DNA from: Motilimonas pumila
Lineage (GTDB): Bacteria; Pseudomonadota; Gammaproteobacteria; Enterobacterales; CBDFNC01
DNA length: 64,000 nt
NCBI RefSeq assembly: GCF_003596335.1
Contig: NZ_QZCH01000019.1
Span: 20,705 to 84,704, forward strand
Reading direction: 5' to 3'
Made by a program: the position numbers and the translations under genes. The number at the start of each line of letters is the position of its first letter. The stretch's first letter is position 1. The notes below the pieces were generated by a model. The model did not search any database. It had not been told where the DNA came from and worked only from the letters and a program-made list of their open reading frames with translations. Shown piece after piece: positions 58,168 to 64,000 of this stretch.

Positions 58168-58671
58168 TTAAAAGCCGCCGGCCCACTGGTCAAATTCAGA
58201 GATATTGGCGAGCTCTTGTGGCGTTTTCGGCGCGGGGTAGTATGGCAGAGCCAGTAAGGTGTCATCGGGTAATAACTGCCATTCAGGCGTCATTCTTTTT
58301 CGCTCTAACGTGTCTTTACCCGCTATTTTAATGTACATGTAGTAGCCATCAGCGTGAGTATTGGCATAGCTGGCAATAGTGACTGTTTCACCATTGGGTA
58401 AACGTACTTTGCGGCCAAGGGGAAAGAGTTGATGCAAGGCAAAGCTTACGTGCGCATCTTCTAAGTAACCTTGCTTGAAACGTTGTAAGCCAATCGCGGT
58501 TGAAGTGCGCCTTGTTTGCCAACCGACCATTTCAAATGAACGCAATGAATCGTGAAAAGGCCTGCCTTGTAGCTCGCCATTTGCAGATATAAATTGCACC
58601 AAAATGCGGTCGCCGTCTTGCTCTAAAATTGTTAAAAACCGCTCTCCGGTTTTATCCGCCATTAATCGCAT
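58168..58671 (-). CDS. conserved-looking hypothetical protein, 167 residues
   Basis: The frame starts at ATG 58671 with AGAGG eight bases upstream, giving MRLMADKTGERFLTILEQDG. The sequence is a mixed alpha/beta soluble protein with no signal peptide or membrane segment, and the C-terminal part is Pro-rich (PYYPAPKTPQEL). I do not recognise the family. Its codon use and good ribosome site support a real gene. It is convergent with the DUF1254 gene with a 31-base gap. Confidence 0.65.
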   Translation of the reverse strand: MRLMADKTGERFLTILEQDGDRILVQFISANGELQGRPFHDSLRSFEMVGWQTRRTSTAIGLQRFKQGYLEDAHVSFALHQLFPLGRKVRLPNGETVTIASYANTHADGYYMYIKIAGKDTLERKRMTPEWQLLPDDTLLALPYYPAPKTPQELANISEFDQWAGGF

Positions 58672-58891
58672 GCTCTTACCTCTTGTTTTGCTGGCTGCAT
58701 TTTAACGGTTTTTTATATTGTAGTGTTTGATCTTGTGCTGTGATTTGTCTGTTTTTACGAATAATGTCGAAATTATAAGCTAAATAAAGCAGGTGCATTG
58801 GCGGTTTAACACATTTTGTATAAAAGAGCATGAAATTCACCGTTAACCATGGTGAAATTACGCCGTGATCCTGCAAATATAAGGTGAAAAA

Positions 58892-59491
58892 ATGCAGTAC
58901 GAAGCATTATTACAACAATGGCTAGGCCCACTAGAAGACGGTTTTGCGGACGCGGACCACAGGCGCAGGTGGTTTGCTGCCACAGAACAAGAAAACGCTG
59001 AGTTAATAGGGCAGTATCAAGAATTACATCTACAGGCCATTGCGGGTGAGTTGGCGAAATGGCAGCAAACGGATCGCGGTACCTTGGCGCTGATTATTTT
59101 GTTGGACCAATTTAGTCGCACCATTTATCGAGGTAAAAGTCAGGCATTTGCCCAAGATGCGCAAGCGTTGAAACTTGCAAAAGAAGCCATTGCAAAAGGC
59201 GTTGATTTAAGACTGAAGGCAGATGAAAAACTCTTTTTATACTTGCCATTAGAGCACTCGGAGCAACTCGAAGATCAAGCGCAATGTGTGGCCTTGTTTG
59301 AGGATTTATTGGCCCATACTGGCTCTGAATATCACAGCATAAGTGCCAACTACTTGCAATTTGCAGAGCAGCACTTAGACATTATTCGTCAATTTGGCCG
59401 ATTTCCTCATCGCAATGAAGCCCTTGGCAGAGCATCACGACAAGTTGAGCTACGTTATCTTAGCGAAGACGCACAAAGGTTTGGTCAATAA
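58892..59491 (+). CDS. DUF924 family protein
   Basis: This 199-residue protein matches DUF924, an all-helical TPR-like fold of unknown function. It has the start WLGPLEDGFADADHRRRWF, then LALIILLDQFSRTIYRGKSQ, and FGRFPHRNEALGR near the end, all typical of the family. AAGGTG lies upstream of the ATG. It is a single gene convergent with ybbP. Confidence 0.9.
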   Translation: MQYEALLQQWLGPLEDGFADADHRRRWFAATEQENAELIGQYQELHLQAIAGELAKWQQTDRGTLALIILLDQFSRTIYRGKSQAFAQDAQALKLAKEAIAKGVDLRLKADEKLFLYLPLEHSEQLEDQAQCVALFEDLLAHTGSEYHSISANYLQFAEQHLDIIRQFGRFPHRNEALGRASRQVELRYLSEDAQRFGQ

Positions 59492-59550
59492 TCCGGCTCA
59501 TTAGCATGGGCTCCCTGCGCTTGGTAGTTCATAACAAGATCCCCAGAATG

Positions 59551-59621
59551 GATGACTGAGTGCGCTAGTTGAATGGCTTTGCAGTCCCGCAGGGCGTCAA
59601 ATATGCACTTGCTCAGTCATC
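59551..59621. repeat. 10-bp inverted repeat, 71-bp unit
   Basis: GATGACTGAG (59551-59560) and CTCAGTCATC (59612-59621) are perfect inverted arms with 51 bases between, in the gap between convergent DUF924 and ybbP. It could be a termination structure or the remnant ends of a small mobile element; no other feature identifies it. Confidence 0.4.
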
Positions 59622-59635
59622 AAGTTGTACCCGTA

Positions 59636-62071
59636 TTAAGCGGTGATCGGGCGTAATAAGCCCTTGATCATAGTGCGAATAATAGTAAATACGGCGGCCA
59701 TCGCAAGCACTGGCAGTGCTAACCACAGCCCGGGGTGCCACTGCATAGGCAATTCAAAACCAAAGTGCATCACCAAAGCAATCACCAGCTCAGCGCCCAC
59801 TACTGCCATTAATCCGGCAAGAATAGCCAATAGCCCGTATTCACTCCATAAAGTGGCCGAGATGCGTTTGCGACTTGCGCCTAACGTGCGGTAGAGTTTT
59901 ATCTCTTGTTGCCTTTGATTCAAGCTCAGGCGCAGCAAGGTCACCACCAACAATAAGCCACTTAATACGCCTAATCCGGCCAATACGGTTAAAGACAAGG
60001 CGATTTGCTGCAGCATGCCTTGAATTTGAGTGGCCGCGGCGCGAAGGTCTAACAAGGTAACGGTGGCAAACTGGCGCGCCAGTTGCGTGACGATGCCGTC
60101 TTGTTGCTCGGTTAAGCGAAAGCTCAGTAGCCAAGTGCTGGGTAAATCAGCCAATAAATCAGGGCTGAAAATAAAGTAGAAGTTGGGCTTCATATTGCGC
60201 CACTCTACGGTGCGAATACTGGTGACTGTCGCATTGATGCCGATGCTGTTCACTTCAAATCGCAGTTGGTCGCCAAGTTGAATATTCAAGCGATTGGCGA
60301 TATTGCGCTCCACCGATACGCCACTGCTTGGCATCCAAGTGCCTGCAACCACTTGGTTTTGGTCGGGTAAGTCCTGTTGCCAGGTAAAGTTCAACTCACG
60401 TTTGAGTGCGGAGTCTTGATTGATGTCCGGGTTTTCACTGAGCAAAGATTGATTACTATGGGTAATGCGCCCGCGGATCACCGGGTAAGCAGCTGAATGA
60501 TCTATCTGCGCTTGGTCTAAAAAGTCGACGTAATCTTGTTTAAGATGGGGGTCGATATTTGCGGCAAACACGTTGGGTGCGTTAGCCGGTAAGGTGGATT
60601 GCCAATCGGCTAACACATCGGAGCGTAATAACCATATCACCGCCAGCAGCATGAGCGAACAGGTTAGGGCAGCAAGTTGTGATGACGTTGCCCCGATACT
60701 GCGAGCCATGCGGCTGACTGCTAATGTCATAGCAGGGCCAAAGGTCAAATTTTTGAGCAGTTTAACGATAAGCAAACCTAACGCGCCCAACATAAGCAAC
60801 ATGACGGCAATGCCAACCAAGGTTAACCACATAAAACGGTTATCACCAAACCAAAACATCAATGCGGCAAAAGGCACCAAACCTATGGTTAGGCGTAAGT
60901 AAAGCGGCGCCTTATGAACTTGGCTAGACTGGCTTAAAGACGTGGCTGGGGTCGCGAGTATATTTAAAATGGCGATGGCCATCGCGGGTAATAGCACAAA
61001 TAAGGCCACTGCTACTGCCACCAAAGCTGGCTGAAAGCCAATGTTCGGTAACGGTGAAGGCAACATATCTTGGATGGGTAATCGCAATGCCCATTCCAAT
61101 AATAAACCGAGCGACAAACCAGCAGCTAAAGCAAGCACAAACAAAGCGGCCACCTGCATCACTAACCAATATGCGAGCCATTTTTTACTGGCGCCTAAGC
61201 TTTTCATCATGGCGACACTTTGTTGGCGACTGGCGGCAAAGTGTTGACTCGTGAGAACGATGGTGGCACCCGACATCAAAATGACCATGATCAGGGTTAA
61301 TGAGAGGTATTGCTGCGCCCGATTGATAAAGTCGCCCGTGCGGCTTTGGCTATTCTGATCGAGCCATCTTTGACTGGGGCCAAGAGAGTGGCTTTGCTTC
61401 AAGGTTGTGAGGGCGTCATCAGCGCCGGTGAAATACCACTGATAGGTGAGCCTGCCACCCGGCTGAATAGCGCCTGTTTTCTCAGCGTCTGATAAGTGCA
61501 TTAATACAGTGGGCATTTGGCTAAAAGGGTTAAACGACAGCTCGGGATCTTGCGCTATCACCCCAGAAATAACAAAGTCTGCGTCGCCTAAGCTGATGGT
61601 GTCGCCAACTTTTGTTTCGAGCAAATCTAACAATCGGGTTTGTAACCACACTTCGCCTGCTTCAAGCTGTTGTTTTTGCTGTGCACCCGCTAAACGAAGC
61701 TGGCCGCGTAATGGGTATAAGCTGTCTTTCGCTTTTACCGACACCAGTTGCATATTGTCACCGACAAATGCCATGGTGCGAAAGTTAATTGACTGGCTTA
61801 ATGTAAGCTGTTGTAGCGCTGAAGTACGCGCGATGTCTTCACTGATCGGGTGCCCCGATTTAAGCACTAAGTCTGCGGCTAGAGTGTCTCTTCCTTGCGC
61901 CGTCATCACAGATTCTACTCGAATAACGAGGGCAGCCAAGGCGAACACACAAGCAATGATTAAGGTGGTAGCCGCGGTGATTGGCCAAAGTTGGCCATGG
62001 CGAATTTCACGCCAGTTCCATTTGCTGACAAAGCCAATATTTAAGGTTGGTGATGATTGTGCTTGCTTCAT
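59636..62071 (-). CDS. ybbP: ABC transporter permease, FtsX type (YbbP)
   Basis: This 811-residue membrane protein has ten or so membrane segments with two FtsX permease domains (LTLIMVILMSGATIVLTSQH near residue 255 and LTVLAGLGVLSGLLLVVTLL near 695) and a periplasmic region between. E. coli YbbP is 804 residues, and the ybbA-ybbP pair beside tesA is the same order. The system is thought to export or extract lipids or other hydrophobic molecules from the inner membrane. It overlaps ybbA by four bases. Confidence 0.92.
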   Translation of the reverse strand: MKQAQSSPTLNIGFVSKWNWREIRHGQLWPITAATTLIIACVFALAALVIRVESVMTAQGRDTLAADLVLKSGHPISEDIARTSALQQLTLSQSINFRTMAFVGDNMQLVSVKAKDSLYPLRGQLRLAGAQQKQQLEAGEVWLQTRLLDLLETKVGDTISLGDADFVISGVIAQDPELSFNPFSQMPTVLMHLSDAEKTGAIQPGGRLTYQWYFTGADDALTTLKQSHSLGPSQRWLDQNSQSRTGDFINRAQQYLSLTLIMVILMSGATIVLTSQHFAASRQQSVAMMKSLGASKKWLAYWLVMQVAALFVLALAAGLSLGLLLEWALRLPIQDMLPSPLPNIGFQPALVAVAVALFVLLPAMAIAILNILATPATSLSQSSQVHKAPLYLRLTIGLVPFAALMFWFGDNRFMWLTLVGIAVMLLMLGALGLLIVKLLKNLTFGPAMTLAVSRMARSIGATSSQLAALTCSLMLLAVIWLLRSDVLADWQSTLPANAPNVFAANIDPHLKQDYVDFLDQAQIDHSAAYPVIRGRITHSNQSLLSENPDINQDSALKRELNFTWQQDLPDQNQVVAGTWMPSSGVSVERNIANRLNIQLGDQLRFEVNSIGINATVTSIRTVEWRNMKPNFYFIFSPDLLADLPSTWLLSFRLTEQQDGIVTQLARQFATVTLLDLRAAATQIQGMLQQIALSLTVLAGLGVLSGLLLVVTLLRLSLNQRQQEIKLYRTLGASRKRISATLWSEYGLLAILAGLMAVVGAELVIALVMHFGFELPMQWHPGLWLALPVLAMAAVFTIIRTMIKGLLRPITA

Positions 62072-62754
62072 GCTATCACCAATTTGCCACCGGCAACACG
62101 TACCGTGCGGTGGCAGCGCTGTGCTAGCTGGTGGTCGTGAGTCACTAATACCAAGGTTGTGCCGTGTTGTTCATTTAATGCAAACAACAGTTCTATGATA
62201 GTGGCGGCAGTCTGTTGGTCCAAATTGCCGGTTGGTTCGTCGGCAAACAAAATTTGTGGTTGTGACATAAAAGCACGGGCCAATGCCACGCGCTGCTGTT
62301 CACCGCCTGACAATTGACTTGGCGTGTGTTGCTCTCGGCCGGTTAATCCCACTTGTTGCAATAACTCCTTGGCACGGGAAGGTTTTTGCGCTTGACCTTT
62401 TATAATGTTTGGCAGCATCACGTTTTCTAAGGCGGTAAGGGTGGGGATAAGTAAAAAGCTTTGAAATACAAAGCTGATGGCGTCACTGCGAAGGGCAGCT
62501 CTGGCTTCATCATCTAACGAGGTGATGTCTTGACCAAGCAACTCTATATTGCCTTTTGTAGGCACATCAAGGCCTGCCAGTAAAGTCATCAAGGTCGATT
62601 TGCCTGCGCCAGACACCCCCACTAATGCCACGCTTTCACCGGACTCGATTTTAAGGTTAATATCTTGCAATATATTGAGCTGAGTATCTGCTGTAGTCAC
62701 ATCTTTACAGACGCCAGTTGCATTAATCACTAACGGAGAAGCTGAAACCGCCAT
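62068..62754 (-). CDS. ybbA: ABC transporter ATP-binding protein YbbA
   Basis: This 228-residue ATPase has Walker A GVSGAGKST, the Q-loop FVFQSFLLIPTLTALENVML, signature LSGGEQQRVALARAF, Walker B ILFADEPTG and the H-loop His in LVTHDH. It is of the LolD/MacB type. ATG 62754 has AAGGA eight bases upstream; longer frames run into tesA. Its start codon overlaps that of tesA on the other strand. Confidence 0.94.
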   Translation of the reverse strand: MAVSASPLVINATGVCKDVTTADTQLNILQDINLKIESGESVALVGVSGAGKSTLMTLLAGLDVPTKGNIELLGQDITSLDDEARAALRSDAISFVFQSFLLIPTLTALENVMLPNIIKGQAQKPSRAKELLQQVGLTGREQHTPSQLSGGEQQRVALARAFMSQPQILFADEPTGNLDQQTAATIIELLFALNEQHGTTLVLVTHDHQLAQRCHRTVRVAGGKLVIA

Positions 62755-63385
62755 GTTACGAGTCCTTATCATTATTGTTTGTGCCTGCTTGCCGCCTTTG
62801 GCTTTCTCACACACCTTGTTGGTTCTGGGTGACAGCCTTAGCGCGGGATATCAAATGGCAGCTAAAGATAGCTGGCCGGTGCTGATTGAGCCTAAGTTAC
62901 AACAAGTCAACCCTAATGTGAAAGTCATCAATGCCAGCATCTCAGGCGATACAACAGGCAACGGCTTAGCTCGATTGCCTGCATTACTCAGCCAACACCA
63001 ACCTGACAGCGTTCTTATTGAGCTTGGCGCTAACGACGGCTTACGAGGCTATTCACCTGCATTAGTACGAACTAATCTCAACGCCTTGATCACTTTAATT
63101 AAAGAAGCACAGGCCAAGCCTATTTTAATGCAGATTAAGGTGCCGCCTAATTATGGTCAACGCTACAGCAAAAGCTTTGCAAAGCTTTACCCTGAAGTGA
63201 GTGACGCGCAGCAAGTCCCGATGATTAGCTTTTTTTTAGAGCAGATTATATTACAACCAGAACTCATGAAAGAAGATGGCTTGCATCCAAAAGCAGAGGC
63301 CCAGCCACGTATTGCAGACATTGTCTTTGCTGAGATTAAATCGCTGATCCCAGTAGTCACCACAGAGGATGCAAAGCAAGGCTAG
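62753..63385 (+). CDS. tesA: thioesterase I / lysophospholipase TesA
   Basis: This 210-residue SGNH-hydrolase precursor has a signal peptide (MLRVLIIIVCACLPPLAFS) and is periplasmic. It has the nucleophile Ser28 in LGDSLSAGYQ, Gly in SISGDTTGNG, Asn in ELGANDGLRG and Asp/His in EDGLHPKAEA. E. coli TesA cleaves acyl-CoA, lysophospholipids and some esters. Its start ATG 62753 shares bases with the ybbA start. The C-terminus is followed by no clear terminator. Confidence 0.94.
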   Translation: MLRVLIIIVCACLPPLAFSHTLLVLGDSLSAGYQMAAKDSWPVLIEPKLQQVNPNVKVINASISGDTTGNGLARLPALLSQHQPDSVLIELGANDGLRGYSPALVRTNLNALITLIKEAQAKPILMQIKVPPNYGQRYSKSFAKLYPEVSDAQQVPMISFFLEQIILQPELMKEDGLHPKAEAQPRIADIVFAEIKSLIPVVTTEDAKQG

Positions 63386-63487
63386 GTATAGCTCGTTGGA
63401 ATTTTTTAGGCGTATAGCCAATGCAGCGGACTGAACGAAAAAAGTCATAAAGCTTGAGATCGATAACAAAAATACCAGGGTGAGAGC

Positions 63488-63580
63488 ATGAACAGACCGA
63501 GAGCACACTTTAACTCTCAAGTCACTCGGAAAGAAATAATGAAACTGGGCTTATCCACCTTAAATGACGCTAAAAGGTGA
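63488..63580 (+). CDS. possible 30-residue small protein
   Basis: This frame starts at ATG 63488 with GGGTGAGAG just upstream and reads MNRPRAHFNSQVTRKEIMKL, then 10 more residues. It is basic and polar. The ribosome site is good, but the length and lack of recognisable homology make it uncertain. Confidence 0.25.
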   Translation: MNRPRAHFNSQVTRKEIMKLGLSTLNDAKR

Positions 63581-63614
63581 CCTACATTTCTTTGAGATCT
63601 TACTCTGCTCAAAG

Positions 63615-63634
63615 AACTGTATATAAAAACAGTT
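63615..63634. promoter_or_regulatory. second LexA (SOS) box, target unclear
   Basis: AACTGTATATAAAAACAGTT holds CTGT-N8-ACAG at 63617-63632. TATAAT follows at 63634-63639, so a LexA-controlled promoter facing right is likely. No recognised gene follows inside the window. Confidence 0.7.
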
Positions 63635-63648
63635 ATAATGAAAATACG

Positions 63649-63732
63649 ATGACTTTTCTCGATTTTAACACGCATCACCGTTCTTGGATAATACAGGGTA
63701 TTTCTCAACTTATTGTTTTTTATGTATATTAA
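63649..63732 (+). CDS. possible 27-residue hydrophobic peptide behind a LexA box
   Basis: ATG 63649 opens a 27-codon frame MTFLDFNTHHRSWIIQGISQ and then LIVFYVY, with a hydrophobic C-terminal half. It lies directly after the LexA box and TATAAT. Small SOS-induced membrane peptides (TisB, DinQ) are known in E. coli, but this sequence is not one of them, and there is no ribosome site; the transcript would be almost leaderless. Confidence 0.2.
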   Translation: MTFLDFNTHHRSWIIQGISQLIVFYVY

Positions 63733-63745
63733 AGTGAGTTTTTTT

Positions 63746-63778
63746 GTGTTTAACGAGAACCGTATTCTCGTTAAACAC
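63746..63778. repeat. perfect 14-bp hairpin
   Basis: GTGTTTAACGAGAA pairs with TTCTCGTTAAACAC around the loop CCGTA. Seven T precede it and no T run follows, so it is not a normal terminator for the plus strand. It could be a protein-binding palindrome or a stable RNA end. Confidence 0.6.
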
Positions 63779-63882
63779 GTTTCTCGGTTTCTCCAATAAA
63801 AACTCCTCTCAGCATTTGTAGCAATTGGACTAAACTGTTAAATTTGAGAGAATTTTTTTGAAAGCGCGGCGTTCTGTCTACT

Positions 63883-64000
63883 ATGCCTGTTTTGTGTATA
63901 GGCGGAATTCTCGCTAATAAGCTGTTAGAAGTCACCAATATGGATAGTGCAGTTATAAAATCAGGTAACACGGCAGCCACTCTTACGTTTAGTGAGCGTG
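63883..64000 (+). CDS. possible gene start, cut by the window end
   Basis: From ATG 63883 an open frame of 39 codons runs off the window (MPVLCIGGILANKLLEVTNM, then DSAVIKSGNTAATLTFSER). The later part has coding-like composition. An inner ATG at 63940 has AGAAG eight bases upstream and is a better start (MDSAVIKSGN). Too little is visible to name it. Confidence 0.3.
   Translation, partial: MPVLCIGGILANKLLEVTNMDSAVIKSGNTAATLTFSER

Noticed and set aside
63251..63520. 89-codon minus-strand frame
   Set aside because: Most of it is antisense to the end of tesA, with no ribosome site and Cys/Phe/Leu-rich, shadow-like composition.
63746..63778. Integron attC-like site (contains GTTTAAC and GTTAAAC in inverted order)
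   Set aside because: The core matches the outer R boxes of attC, but the whole palindrome is only 33 bases, has no inner L boxes or unpaired extrahelical bases, and no second copy or integrase is visible.
1..64000. CRISPR arrays, tRNA or rRNA genes, insertion sequences, prophage genes
   Set aside because: I looked for direct repeats with spacers, tRNA cloverleaf arms, conserved rRNA segments, transposase or integrase motifs and found none. A short or diverged tRNA could still be missed by eye.

Overview
The window is a chromosomal segment of a Gram-negative gammaproteobacterium. Gene content and order suggest an Alteromonadales-type marine bacterium (Alteromonas, Glaciecola and relatives), but I ran no database search and the genus is a guess. 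Many blocks keep the gene order known from Escherichia coli: priC-ybaM and ybaN-apt-dnaX-ybaB; metG/mrp with udk, dcd and asmA; rne/rluC, maf, yceD-rpmF-plsX-fabHDG-acpP-fabF-pabC-mltG-tmk-holB-tatD; letAB-rsmF; asnB with nagD; and tesA/ybbA-ybbP.

Layout. 1-5.3 kb: the end of a PLP enzyme gene, rluF, and a five-gene minus-strand operon (dinG, yfcA-like, priC, a DUF2057 gene, ybaM) in which every junction overlaps. 5.3-8.3 kb: an AT-rich spacer, an outer-membrane porin, a second DUF2057 gene and a DksA-type zinc-finger protein. 8.4-14.3 kb: dusC, ybaN, apt, dnaX with a clear frameshift signal, ybaB and bluB; recR is not in its usual place after ybaB. 14.3-24.8 kb: rlmI, acylphosphatase, metG, mrp, udk, dcd, asmA, a small tyrosine phosphatase, an S4 RNA-binding protein, RidA and two small conserved proteins. 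24.8-31.4 kb: a SulP transporter, RNase E with a long structured leader, rluC and maf. 31.5-41.9 kb: the fatty-acid and phospholipid cluster running into pabC, mltG, tmk, holB and tatD. 42-48 kb: rsmF, the LetAB lipid-transport system with LetA split into two genes, and SOS-regulated yebG with a LexA box. 48-53 kb: a small membrane protein, asnB, a CPA2 antiporter and nagD.

53-59.5 kb is the accessory part. It holds about 1 kb without a recognisable gene, an orphan small ORF, a secreted C45-type acyltransferase/peptidase, a LysR regulator divergent from a secreted DUF1254/DUF1214 protein, and two conserved hypothetical genes. 59.6-63.4 kb is the ybbP-ybbA/tesA locus, whose divergent start codons overlap in one CATG. 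The last 0.6 kb carries a second strong LexA box, a perfect 14-bp hairpin and an ORF running off the window.

Most genes are housekeeping: translation and RNA processing (rluF, rluC, rlmI, rsmF, dusC, metG, rne, rpmF), replication (dnaX, holB, priC, dinG, tmk, dcd), lipid synthesis and transport (plsX to fabF, letAB) and envelope proteins (porin, mltG, asmA). I found no CRISPR array, intact insertion sequence, prophage, rRNA or tRNA, and no clear new multi-gene system. The most interesting signals are regulatory: dnaX frameshifting, LexA boxes, a start codon next to a terminator hairpin, a near-leaderless yceD and a structured rne leader.
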